Positions 16,861 to 25,472 of a stretch of 64,000 nucleotides of DNA are shown piece after piece. Source of the DNA: an uncultured Actinomycetes bacterium (GTDB lineage Bacteria > Actinomycetota > Coriobacteriia > Coriobacteriales > Atopobiaceae); assembly GCA_900314685.1 (NCBI GenBank), contig OMWE01000001.1, forward strand, positions 1 to 64,000, read 5' to 3'. Numbering within the stretch: the stretch's first letter is position 1; each line of letters opens with the position of its first letter. The notes under the pieces are model-generated. The model worked only from the letters and a program-made list of their open reading frames with translations, was not told where the DNA came from and searched no databases. The position numbers and the translations under genes are program-made.

Positions 16861-18258
16861 CTACAAGGTGAATTCGAAGATGTCCTGGCGCGGGCCGCCC
16901 TGCGCAGCCGGGCTAGCAGTCGTTGCTGATACAGCCGTACTGGCGGATGCGGCGGGGTTGGCGGGGATCGTCGGATTGGAGGGGACCGCGGTCTGCGCCG
17001 CGCCGTCCAGTGCCTGGCCCATTACGGCGGCGACGCTCGCCTCGGGATTCTGGTAGAGGATGTCGAGGAGCTCGATGAAGTCGCGGATCACCTCGCGCGG
17101 CGTGATGTGGATGTCGGCCCCCACGCGGCTGTACTCCGCCGTGATGAAGGCGACGAGATCCTCCTCGCCTAGGCGCGGCGCGTAGCCGTAGAGCTGGGCG
17201 TGGATATCCTGGAGCTTCTCGGTGAGCACCAGCATTTCCTCGTACGTGAGCGGCTGCAGGTGGATGACCGGCGCCATCAGGTCCTTGTACTCGCCGGCGC
17301 CGAAGCGGCCCTCAGTCAGCCGCGAGCGCAGCGCCTCGTAGGAATAGACGCCGCGCCGCCGGTCCTCGATGGCCTGCGGGGTGCCGCACATGATGATGCC
17401 CAGGTAGCGCGCCTTGCCCTGCAGGGTGTCGTTGTACATGGTGAGGATCTTCTCGTAGTTGTACTGGCGGGTGATGGCATTCGGCACCTTGTAGATATTG
17501 ACCAGCTCGTCGACCAGCATGAGCAGGCCTGCATACCCCGCCTGCTTGAGGAAAAATGCAAAGAGCTTAATGTACTCGTACCAGTCGTCGTCGCCAACGA
17601 CGATGCCGACGCCCAGCTCGCGGCGGGCCTCGGTCTTGTTTGCATACTCGCCGCGGAACCACTTGACCACGCGCCCCTTGGCCTCGTCGTCTCCGTCGAT
17701 GTAGGAGCGGTAGTAGATCTGCAGCAGCCGGGCAAAGTCAAAGCCATGCACCATCTCGCCCATCTGGCCGATGACCTCTTGAATGCGGGCCTCGACCTGT
17801 TGCTCGAAGGCGGGCGTCCCTGGTTCGAGCCCAGAGGCCGCCGCGACCTGGCTCTGCACGCCCGAGATCCATCGGTCGAGGATCAGGGTGAGGGCACCGC
17901 CCTCGGGGCGTGTCTTGGTGGCCATGTTGCGCACGAGCTCCTTGTAGGTGGCCAGACCCTGGCCGTGGGTACCCTGCAGCCGGCGCTCGGGCGACAGGTC
18001 CGCGTCCATCACGACGAAGCCCAGGTCCATCGCGTAGTTGCGGATGGTCTGCAGCAGGAAGCTCTTGCCCGACCCGTACTTGCCCACAATGAAGCGGAAA
18101 GAAGCCCCTCCCTCGCGGATGATGTCCACGTCGTGCAGCAGCGCCTCGATCTCGTGCTCGCGCCCGACCGTCACGTACGGCAGGCCCACGCGCGGCACGA
18201 CGCCGCCCTTGAGCGAGTTGATCACGGTGCTCGCGATGCGTTTCGGTACCTTAGCCAT
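16861..18258 (-). CDS. BrxD/DUF2791-family P-loop ATPase
   Basis: The 465-residue ATPase carries Walker A GKYGSGKS (59-66) within RFIVGKYGSGKSFLL, Walker B in LLMLVDELVNIYK near 253-265, and the FxxDLMAPVIHLQPLTYEE segment of the DUF2791 (BrxC/BrxD) family. The last 45 residues are an Ala/Ser/Thr/Pro-rich tail ending in DIFEFTL. It overlaps the TerB_N/TerB_C gene by 8 bp. In BREX and PGL islands BrxD is the small ATPase found with the BrxHI helicase; in TerB loci a similar ATPase sits between the TerB protein and the helicase. It is thought to drive a DNA-handling complex; direct evidence is lacking. Confidence 0.85.
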   Translation of the reverse strand: MAKVPKRIASTVINSLKGGVVPRVGLPYVTVGREHEIEALLHDVDIIREGGASFRFIVGKYGSGKSFLLQTIRNYAMDLGFVVMDADLSPERRLQGTHGQGLATYKELVRNMATKTRPEGGALTLILDRWISGVQSQVAAASGLEPGTPAFEQQVEARIQEVIGQMGEMVHGFDFARLLQIYYRSYIDGDDEAKGRVVKWFRGEYANKTEARRELGVGIVVGDDDWYEYIKLFAFFLKQAGYAGLLMLVDELVNIYKVPNAITRQYNYEKILTMYNDTLQGKARYLGIIMCGTPQAIEDRRRGVYSYEALRSRLTEGRFGAGEYKDLMAPVIHLQPLTYEEMLVLTEKLQDIHAQLYGYAPRLGEEDLVAFITAEYSRVGADIHITPREVIRDFIELLDILYQNPEASVAAVMGQALDGAAQTAVPSNPTIPANPAASASTAVSATTASPAAQGGPRQDIFEFTL

Positions 18259-19978
18259 CTATCAAACCCTTCAGGTCATCCATATAGTCGTCGTAGGCGG
18301 CGGGCGGTTCGGACCCCGCATCGATCACGACGTCGCCGAACTCGTCGAAAAGTTTCTCGTTTATCGAATCTATCAGGAGCGACGCCATCACGTGCCGCTC
18401 ACGCTCGAAGTCCCGCAAAGACCCACCCTCGAGCACGATGCGCAGGCAATCGCGCTCGTCGTCGGTCAAGACGGACGCACCCGTCGCGAATGGCGGCGGT
18501 GAGGAGGGTGCCGCTTCTCGCTGGTCGAAGTCGAGCACGCCTTGTCCCAAGGGCTGCGCGGCAGGCGCAGCCGGACGGGATGCGTCAGGGTCATTTGCGG
18601 AGCTGACCCGCCCGGAAGAGGCTGCGGGAGCGAGGACTGTCTGAGGGCGCAGCCCGAGTTCCGCAGCTGCAGACTCTGCCGGGCGGGTCGTAAGCGAAGC
18701 ATGGCCCAGACGCGCCCCGTCCGGCTGCGACTGCCGCCCCGCATCCGGCGGGAAGAGGGCCTCCACCTCGTCCTCGTCCACGAGCAGGGAGTCGCGGGTC
18801 TTGGCCGCCGCCGCACGGATGCCGCCCAGCTTGGACAGGTCGATGTGGACCGCCCGGCGCTCGGCCTCGGCGCGGGCCGCAAGCAGCGCGTCCGTCTCGG
18901 TCTCGATGAGCTTGAGCACGTATTTGGTCGTGAGCGGTGCCTGCAGCGCGGGCTTGAATCCGTAGAGCTCGCGCATGGTGGCGTCGATCGTCTTGAGCAG
19001 CGCGCCGAGCTTGCGGTTGGGTCGGAGGTTGCCCGCGTAGCGGTCGCGCGACCAGCGGGCCCCGCGGCAGCGGAAGTGGTCGAGCGGGCTCACCTCGTAG
19101 GTGTAGTCCTCGTAGCGCCGCTGGTCGACAAAGACCGCGTTGGGGAAAAGCACGTAGTCCTGCTCCAGGCTCACGCCAAAGTAGGTCTCGACCAGGCTGC
19201 GTTTGAGGTCGCGGTCGTGGTGGTCGGCCATCGCCCGGTAGACGCGCACGGCGACACGCTGCACGTCTTCGGCATGCCCCTTGTAAAAGACGGACTTGCC
19301 CATGTGGTACGACGAGAGGGCCTCCATCGCCGCGAAGAGCTCCCCGTCCGCGTGGTCCCGCCGGTGAAGCAGCACGCCCAGCGCCCGGTCGGCCTCGCGG
19401 TGCGCCAGTGAGCCGAGCAGGTCGGCAGGCAGGCCCCAGTACACGATGTAGTCGTCCATCCACCGGCCGAGGTTCTGCACGACGTGCGGGTCCAGATCGC
19501 CGTAGTCCTCGCACAGACGCGCGAGCTGGGCGTAGCCGTCGCGCGCGTCCGCGGCGCCGACGCCCATCAGCAGCTCGTAGGCAAGCACGTAGACAAACGA
19601 CGTCTCCGTATCGGGCGCCACCCCGGCCCGCCACTCGGTCCGCCAGGCGAAATAGCCGCGGAGCTGATCGTTGCTCATGACCTCGTAGGTCGGGTAGTAG
19701 CGCGAGAAGTGTCCGTGGAAGTCGTAATCGTCCTCATAGTCGGCCAGCAGCTGGGCCTGCCGCCAAAAGACGTAGGCCTCGCTGTGGCGCAGCATCTCGG
19801 GACTGCGCGCGAGCGCACGCGCGTCGGACAGCCGCTGGGGCACGTAGCTCTTGAGCTGACGCCCCGAGAAGACGATCGGCTGATCCCCGTAGCTCACCTC
19901 GCTGAAGGCGGCACGCCCGCGCAGACGCTCGTCGATCGCCTGACGCAGCGCCGCCACATCCGGCCTGCCTGTCTGCAC
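18251..19978 (-). CDS. TerB_N/TerB_C-domain protein
   Basis: I place the start at GTG 19978 because GGGGAGGCGGAGAC precedes it; the open frame upstream runs antiparallel through engB and is not coding. The 575-residue product has a TerB_N domain (YPTYEVMSNDQLRGYFAWRTEWR is characteristic), a long helical middle and a TerB_C-like C-terminus (residues about 480-575, rich in acidic helices), joined by an Ala/Pro/Ser-rich linker. TerB proteins form scaffolds around tellurite-stress and DNA-processing systems. It is coupled to the DUF2791 ATPase and looks like the first gene of the triad operon. Divergent to engB, sharing a 120-bp promoter region. Confidence 0.85.
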   Translation of the reverse strand: MQTGRPDVAALRQAIDERLRGRAAFSEVSYGDQPIVFSGRQLKSYVPQRLSDARALARSPEMLRHSEAYVFWRQAQLLADYEDDYDFHGHFSRYYPTYEVMSNDQLRGYFAWRTEWRAGVAPDTETSFVYVLAYELLMGVGAADARDGYAQLARLCEDYGDLDPHVVQNLGRWMDDYIVYWGLPADLLGSLAHREADRALGVLLHRRDHADGELFAAMEALSSYHMGKSVFYKGHAEDVQRVAVRVYRAMADHHDRDLKRSLVETYFGVSLEQDYVLFPNAVFVDQRRYEDYTYEVSPLDHFRCRGARWSRDRYAGNLRPNRKLGALLKTIDATMRELYGFKPALQAPLTTKYVLKLIETETDALLAARAEAERRAVHIDLSKLGGIRAAAAKTRDSLLVDEDEVEALFPPDAGRQSQPDGARLGHASLTTRPAESAAAELGLRPQTVLAPAASSGRVSSANDPDASRPAAPAAQPLGQGVLDFDQREAAPSSPPPFATGASVLTDDERDCLRIVLEGGSLRDFERERHVMASLLIDSINEKLFDEFGDVVIDAGSEPPAAYDDYMDDLKGLIDG

Positions 19979-20041
19979 GTCTCCGCCTCCCCGCCGCACT
20001 TCTCTAGATTTGATGGTGAAGAAGAACGCCCTCCTTCGCCG

Positions 20042-20075
20042 TCCGTTCTTATTAGTATACTCATATACGAACGGA
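20042..20075. promoter_or_regulatory. Inverted repeat in the TerB/engB divergent promoter
   Basis: TCCGTTC (20042-20048) and GAACGGA (20069-20075) are perfect 7-bp arms around AGTATACT (20054-20061), which includes a TATACT -10 candidate for engB. Sitting between divergent starts, it could bind a regulator acting on both the TerB operon and engB. No dedicated regulator gene is adjacent. Confidence 0.45.
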
Positions 20076-20101
20076 TGTACCAGATTATTCCAGGAGGTTC
20101 G

Positions 20102-20692
20102 ATGGCCATCAACTACCAGCAAGTGAGGTTCGCCGGCGCGTACGGCACCCCCTCGCAGCTGCCTCCCTGCGTCAAACCCGAGGTGTCCTTTGCCGGCCGC
20201 TCCAACGTCGGCAAGTCCTCGCTGATGAACAAGCTCTTCAACCGCAAGGGCCTCGTAAAGGTCTCGGCCAAGCCGGGCAAGACGACCACGATCAACTTCT
20301 TCCCCACCGAGACGGTCGATTTCGTCGACCTGCCGGGGTATGGCTTCGCCAAGGTCTCCGCGCAGGAGCACGAGCGCTGGAGCAAGCTCATGGATGCCTA
20401 TTTCGAGAGCGAGCGCGACCATGCGCTGGTCGTGTGCCTCATCGACATCCGCCACGACGCCAGCCCGCTCGACGTGCAGATGATCGCCTACCTGCACAAG
20501 CTCGGGCTCCCCTTTGCGATTGTCTTCACCAAGGCGGACAAGGTCAGCCGCGGCAAGCAGCAACAGCAGGTCCGCACCCTCTGCCGTCAGCTCGAGGCGC
20601 CGGGCGACACGCCGATCCTCGTGTGCAGCGCGCAGACCGGCCAGGGCATCGACACGCTCAAGAACCTCATTGCCGCCGCCACGGGCCAATAG
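20102..20692 (+). CDS. engB: Ribosome biogenesis GTPase EngB/YsxC/YihA
   Basis: The 196-residue GTPase has the G1 loop GRSNVGKSS (32-40), G3 DLPGYG, and G4 TKAD, in the order and spacing of EngB, an essential factor for large-subunit assembly in most bacteria. ATG 20102 has AGGAGG 8 nt upstream. It transcribes away from the TerB operon. Ordinary length and composition. Confidence 0.95.
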   Translation: MAINYQQVRFAGAYGTPSQLPPCVKPEVSFAGRSNVGKSSLMNKLFNRKGLVKVSAKPGKTTTINFFPTETVDFVDLPGYGFAKVSAQEHERWSKLMDAYFESERDHALVVCLIDIRHDASPLDVQMIAYLHKLGLPFAIVFTKADKVSRGKQQQQVRTLCRQLEAPGDTPILVCSAQTGQGIDTLKNLIAAATGQ

Positions 20693-20954
20693 GGGTCGGC
20701 ACCGGGACCGCCGCCGCGATCAGGCACACGGGGCACCCGTGGACGCGCGCATTTGTGAGTAGGCAGCCGCATACGCTGTATAACGCATGTGAGACCCGCT
20801 GTGTAAGGCACGTGTAATCCGCACGGCAAAACCGCATGTAGTACCGCCTACCGAAAATCCCCACAGCATACCTAAAGAGCATTTCCGCATAGGTTAAATG
20901 ACTACAATACACTGTACCAATCCCTCTCTATACGAGTCGCTAGGAGTAAAAGAC

Positions 20955-22616
20955 ATGCCTGAGGCAATCCGCAAGGTCAACGTCATCGGCCACCTGCATC
21001 CCGACACCGACAGCATCTGCGCCGCGATCTCGTACGCCTATCTCAAGAACCAGGTCGACGAGCCGATCTACGAGGCCCGCCGCGCCGGCACCCTCAACCG
21101 CGAGACCTCCTTTGTGCTGCAGCACTTCGGCTTTGCGGAGCCCGAGCTCATCACCACGGTGACCCCGCAGATCAAGGACATCCAGATCACCAAGGAGCCG
21201 GGCATCGACGCCGAGATGAGCCTCTTCGCCGCCTGGAACCTCATGCAGCAGAACAAGGTCGACACCCTCTGCATCACCGACGACAACAACGACCTCCAGG
21301 GCATCATCGCCGTCAAGGACATCGCCAACGCCAACATGGACATCTTTGACAACGGCACCCTCTCGGCCGCCCACACCAAGTACCGCAACGTCGTCGAGAC
21401 GCTCAAGGGCGAGATGATCGTCGGCGATCCCGAGGCCAGCATCACGCAGGGCAACGTGACGGTGGGCACCACGCCCGAGCTGATGGAGGACATCGTCCAC
21501 GAGGGCGACATCGTGCTCGTGACCAACCGCTTCGAGACCCAGCTCTTCGCCGTCGAGACGGGCGTGAGCTGCATGGTCGTCTGCGCCGGCGCCCACATCG
21601 CGGGCATCGTGAAGAAGTCCGCGGAGGAGAAGGGCATCACCGTCATCTCCACCCCCTACGACACCTACGCCGCCGCGCGCCTGATCTCCATGTCGCTGCC
21701 GGTCCGCGACCGCATGCTCACCGACGGCATCCTGCGCTTCTCCGTCGACACCTCCGTCGAGGAGGCCCGCAAGGTCATCACCCAGAGCCGCCATCGCTTC
21801 TTCCCCGTGCTCGACGAGGACGGCCACTACGCCGGCGTCGTCAGCGTCCCCAACCTGCTCGACGTCAGGCGCAAGCACGTGATCCTCGTGGACCACAACG
21901 AGCGCTCCCAGGCGGTCAGCGGCCTGGAGGAGGCCGTGATCATGGAGATCATCGACCACCACCGCATCGCGACGATCGAGACCGACCAGCCGGCGTACTT
22001 CCGCAACGAGCCGGTGGGCTGCACCTGCACCATCCTCTACGACATCTTCCAGGAGCAGGGCGTCGAGATCCCCAAGAACATCGCGGGTCTCATGATGTCG
22101 GCCATCCTCTCCGACACCCTGATGTTCCGGTCGCCCACCTGCACGGCCAAAGACGAACGTGCCGGCCGCGCCCTGGCCGAGATCTGCGGCGAGGACATCG
22201 AACCCTACGCCGACTCGATGTTTGACGCCGGCGCCGACGTCACAGGCCGCACGGCAGAGGAGGTCTTTGGCGGCGACTTCAAGATCTTCAGCCGCGGCCA
22301 TGCCAAGTTCGGCGTGGGCCAGGGCAGCTACATGACCGCCAACAGCCGCAAGGCCGCCGAGGGCCTGGTGGGCCCCTACCTGCCGCAGGCCTGCCTCGAC
22401 AACGACATCCCCATGGTCTTCTACATGTTCACCGACGTGAAGAGCCAGACGACCGAGCTCCTCTTCCACGGCGAGGGAGCCGACGATATCGTGCGCCGCG
22501 CCTTTGGCGTCGAAACCCACGACGGGACGGCTATACTGCCGGGTGTTGTGAGCCGCAAGAAGCAGATGATCCCGCCCATCATGGCCGCCTTCCAAAACCT
22601 GGAGGAGACCGACTAG
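20955..22616 (+). CDS. ppaC: Mn-dependent inorganic pyrophosphatase with CBS-DRTGG-CBS insert
   Basis: This 553-residue family II pyrophosphatase hydrolyses PPi to two phosphates. The catalytic half starts with GHLHPDTDS (12-20, metal ligands) and contains DHHRIA; the DHHA2 part is C-terminal. Between the catalytic segments lies a long insert with CBS repeats (DTLCITDDNNDLQGIIAVKDIAN; HRFFPVLDEDGHYAGVVSVPNLLD) and a DRTGG region. Inserts of this kind confer nucleotide control (AMP/ADP inhibition, ATP or ApnA activation) in characterised CBS-PPases. The start at 20955 has AGGAG at 20943; an earlier in-frame ATG lacks this. The 260 bp upstream hold only promoter-like sequence (TACAAT near 20902). 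Confidence 0.93.
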   Translation: MPEAIRKVNVIGHLHPDTDSICAAISYAYLKNQVDEPIYEARRAGTLNRETSFVLQHFGFAEPELITTVTPQIKDIQITKEPGIDAEMSLFAAWNLMQQNKVDTLCITDDNNDLQGIIAVKDIANANMDIFDNGTLSAAHTKYRNVVETLKGEMIVGDPEASITQGNVTVGTTPELMEDIVHEGDIVLVTNRFETQLFAVETGVSCMVVCAGAHIAGIVKKSAEEKGITVISTPYDTYAAARLISMSLPVRDRMLTDGILRFSVDTSVEEARKVITQSRHRFFPVLDEDGHYAGVVSVPNLLDVRRKHVILVDHNERSQAVSGLEEAVIMEIIDHHRIATIETDQPAYFRNEPVGCTCTILYDIFQEQGVEIPKNIAGLMMSAILSDTLMFRSPTCTAKDERAGRALAEICGEDIEPYADSMFDAGADVTGRTAEEVFGGDFKIFSRGHAKFGVGQGSYMTANSRKAAEGLVGPYLPQACLDNDIPMVFYMFTDVKSQTTELLFHGEGADDIVRRAFGVETHDGTAILPGVVSRKKQMIPPIMAAFQNLEETD

Positions 22617-22634
22617 CGGGACAGTAAGGAACCC

Positions 22635-23483
22635 ATGCACGCACTGCACCTACGCCTGCCCAAGAATTTCGTCCTAGAGGAACGCCTCGACCGCTACGCG
22701 GATGCGATCGAGGCGTTTCCCACGTCGTACGCCGGCCGTTGGGCCGAGGCCTGCGCGCCGCTGACGGCCCAGGGCCTCGGTCGTTTCCGCGAGGCCCGTC
22801 TGGACCTCGGCTGCGGCAAGGGCGCCTTTTTGATCGAGGCGGCCCGACGCGAGCCCGACGTCCTGTGGGTCGGCATCGACAACGAGCCCATCTGCATCGC
22901 CTACACCGCCCAGGGCATCTGTGAGGCGGGGCTCGCCAACGCGGTCGTCGTCCCCGGCAGCGCCGAGCACGTGCTCTCGTACTTCGCACAGGGAGAACTC
23001 GCGCGCATCTACCTCAACTTCCCGACGCCCTTCCCCAAGCGCCGCCATGCCACCTACCGCCTGACCCATGCACGCAACCTGCTGTTGCTCCGCCGCGTGC
23101 TGGCCCCGACGGGCACGATCGTCTTCAAGACGGACAGTGAGCCCCTCTACCTATATTCGCGCCCGCAATTCCCCGTCGCGGGTTTTCACACGCTCTGGAC
23201 CAGCGAGGATGTACGGGCCGACCGCCCGGGCGACCCCGTGAGCGGCTACGAGCGCAAGCTCACCGCGCAGGGCGCCCAGGTCTACGGCATCTACGCGGAG
23301 CCGACGCCGGAACCGGCCCCCGATCCGGCAGACATCGACGCCGCCGAGTCAGACATCGAACAGAGCCTGGTGAAATACCTGCCCGACGACCTGCACTCCC
23401 TAGGCTATGTCCCGCACGGCATGGAGGCGACCGTCGTGAACCTCCGCAACCAGCGGGACAAGGCGGACCAAGGGCGGCGCTGA
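22635..23483 (+). CDS. trmB: tRNA (guanine-N7-)-methyltransferase
   Basis: This 282-residue SAM enzyme methylates G46 of tRNA. The SAM loop LDLGCGKGAF, the FPTPFPKRRH motif that contacts tRNA (NFPTPFP in place of the usual DPWPKK set) and the late TxxE region place it in TrmB. The C-terminal tail of about 60 residues is longer than in E. coli and acidic. It follows the pyrophosphatase gene by 18 bp with its own AAGGAA site. Confidence 0.85.
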   Translation: MHALHLRLPKNFVLEERLDRYADAIEAFPTSYAGRWAEACAPLTAQGLGRFREARLDLGCGKGAFLIEAARREPDVLWVGIDNEPICIAYTAQGICEAGLANAVVVPGSAEHVLSYFAQGELARIYLNFPTPFPKRRHATYRLTHARNLLLLRRVLAPTGTIVFKTDSEPLYLYSRPQFPVAGFHTLWTSEDVRADRPGDPVSGYERKLTAQGAQVYGIYAEPTPEPAPDPADIDAAESDIEQSLVKYLPDDLHSLGYVPHGMEATVVNLRNQRDKADQGRR

Positions 23484-23609
23484 ATCGGGGGCGGCGTCCT
23501 GCCGCAGACCTACCGTCCGCCAATTTGGCATGAACAATACCTGCATTGATATGCCTCAAACGGTACGATGGACAGGCTGGTCTTTTGTTTGTTTGGGGGT
23601 AGATGTCTC

Positions 23610-25067
23610 TTGGCAGAGGTGCTCGTTCTGGTACGTCACGGCAAAGCCGCTCCAGCGGAAGAAGGGCAGCCCGACTCGCTGCGCCCCTTGACCGAGGCAG
23701 GTCGGCGCTCGCTTGAGGCCACCATGCCCACCTCGCTGCAACCCGTCCGCGACCTTATCGACGCGGGCACCGACGCCGTGGTCTGGGCAAGCCCCGCCCT
23801 GCGCGCCTGCCAGACCGCCAATATCGTCTGCCGCGCGCTGGGCATCGAGGGCTATGAGAAACACCCGGTGCTCGCCGGCACCGATCCGGCCGCCATGTAC
23901 GGTGAGGTAAAGGGCGACCCCCACGCCCTCGTCGTCCTCGTCGGCCACACCCCCTCCGTCGACAAGATCTCGCAGGCCGCGTGCGGCACACGCCTGCCTT
24001 TCAAGCCCGGCGCCGTCTGCATGCTCGACCTCGAAGGCCGGCCAGCCACCCCCGAGAACCTCCGTCACTTCGCGCAGGGCCCGCAGGTCGACCGCTGGGA
24101 GACCGCACTGGCCCTTGAGCACGCCATCCGCGAGGCGGGCAAGGCGACGTGCTGTTCGTACCACGATTTTGTCGACGACCCGAGCGACCCCGAAATCGTT
24201 CACGACCTGCGCGTCTCCATCCGTACGCTGCGCTCCTTGATCGTCTTTGCCGAACCCTGGCTCAAGGAAAAGCGCGCGAAGAAGGCGCAGGACCATCTAC
24301 GCGAGCTGGTCAGGCTCACCTCTCGCCTGCGGGAGTTCGACGTGCTGTCGGATACCATCGCAGGGCTTGAGCCCGCCGCCGAGGAGTTGACCGCCGCCTG
24401 CAAGCAATGCCGTGCAGAGGAGGCGGAGCATGTGCTCGACGGCCTTGCTTCCCGCAGGTCGCAAAAGACGATCGGCGACGCCCAAAAATACACGCAGCAC
24501 ATCGTCTGGCGCGACGGCTTCGGTGAGCAGGGCATCGATCCCGCCGAGGTCGCCGGACGGTATCGGAAGCTCTGCGAGAAATTCGCCAAGCATTACAACA
24601 AGCTCGACCTGACCGACGAAGAACACACCCACGCCGTGCGCAAGGAGGCCAAGCTCCTGCGCTATGTCTCACACTCCCTGCCCGGCCTCCTCGGTGACGA
24701 GGCGGAGGCAACTGAGGTGCAGATGCATGCCGTCCAGGACCGGCTCGGCGAGCTCTGCGACGCCCGCGCCAATGTGGAGATCGCCGACTCGTTCCCTGCA
24801 GAGCGCCTCTCCGAGCAATCCGCAGCTGACCTCGCCCGCCTGCGCGTGCGGCAGCTCACCTGCATCGACCAGCTGCTCGCGGACATGACGGACCAAGCGG
24901 CACGCACCGCGGAGGCGGATTCGGCTGCGGAGGCGGATCAGGCGGTACGCGCGGCAGGGGCAACCCAAGCGGTACACGCGGGGGATGCAAATCAGACGTC
25001 GCGCACGTCTGATGCGGCGGATGTGAGGACTCCCGATCAGCCGGCTTCAGTAAACATCATGGCGTAA
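23610..25067 (+). CDS. SixA-like phosphohistidine phosphatase fused to a CHAD domain
   Basis: The N-terminal 150 residues form a histidine phosphatase of the SixA type (LVLVRHGKAAPAEEG; SPALRACQTA; VGHTPSV), and residues about 170-430 form a CHAD domain (conserved His and Arg in CSYHDFVDD, HDLRVSIRTLRSL, THAVRKEAKLLRY). CHAD domains bind polyphosphate granules. The likely start is TTG 23610, with GGGGGT 9 nt upstream, giving the standard SixA N-terminus; ATG 23568 has no good site. The C-terminal 55 residues are Ala/Asp-rich and low in complexity. With the pyrophosphatase upstream this suggests a phosphate/polyphosphate theme. Confidence 0.8.
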   Translation: MAEVLVLVRHGKAAPAEEGQPDSLRPLTEAGRRSLEATMPTSLQPVRDLIDAGTDAVVWASPALRACQTANIVCRALGIEGYEKHPVLAGTDPAAMYGEVKGDPHALVVLVGHTPSVDKISQAACGTRLPFKPGAVCMLDLEGRPATPENLRHFAQGPQVDRWETALALEHAIREAGKATCCSYHDFVDDPSDPEIVHDLRVSIRTLRSLIVFAEPWLKEKRAKKAQDHLRELVRLTSRLREFDVLSDTIAGLEPAAEELTAACKQCRAEEAEHVLDGLASRRSQKTIGDAQKYTQHIVWRDGFGEQGIDPAEVAGRYRKLCEKFAKHYNKLDLTDEEHTHAVRKEAKLLRYVSHSLPGLLGDEAEATEVQMHAVQDRLGELCDARANVEIADSFPAERLSEQSAADLARLRVRQLTCIDQLLADMTDQAARTAEADSAAEADQAVRAAGATQAVHAGDANQTSRTSDAADVRTPDQPASVNIMA

Positions 25068-25354
25068 TCCAAAATCTGGGTACACGTTCGTACATCAACC
25101 GGCCTTTGCGGCTTGTTTCCCCTCTCCAGGGCAGGCTGATGTGTGATGCGTGTCTTCGCATGCGAAAAAATCGTGTACGCAACGCTCTCGCCCATCCCCG
25201 ATCAGCCGGAATCTGTGCACCAAATCACCGACGGAAGGTGCCCGATGTATGCGAGACGCGTTGGGCGATATGGCGAGGTATCACACGCTCGAGTCCATTA
25301 TTGAGTCGAGGGCATTGTCGAGTCACCGTACGCGATTGAATCATTTCGCTTATA

Positions 25355-25368
25355 CTTACGTACGTAAG
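25355..25368. promoter_or_regulatory. Perfect palindrome CTTACGTACGTAAG upstream of the DeoR gene
   Basis: This 14-bp palindrome, overlapping a TATACT (25351-25356), lies about 105 bp before the DeoR start and is a good autoregulatory operator candidate. The rest of the gap 25068-25472 contains no credible gene, only short stop-interrupted frames and a few inverted stretches. The half-site CTTACG recurs in the glycyl radical enzyme promoter. Confidence 0.5.
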
Positions 25369-25472
25369 ATTTTTTATTGGCAAAGATAGTCTACAGGCAT
25401 CCATGCCTGCACGGCGAGCCAAAGCAGTGCGCACAAGTAGGACACACCGACGGAACACGAGACGGAGCATAT

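Noticed and set aside
6211-19978. A full BREX locus
   Set aside because: No PglX methyltransferase, PglZ, BrxA/B or BrxL gene is present; only ATPase and helicase types are shared.
19979-20689. N-terminal extension of the TerB gene into the engB region
   Set aside because: The extension is antiparallel to engB, lacks TerB features, and a better GTG start with a ribosome site is at 19978.
20940-22649. 569-codon minus-strand frame opposite the pyrophosphatase
   Set aside because: Antisense shadow caused by codon bias; no ribosome site or family features.
25068-25472. tRNA gene in the gap before the DeoR gene
   Set aside because: No T-loop or acceptor-stem pairing pattern was found.
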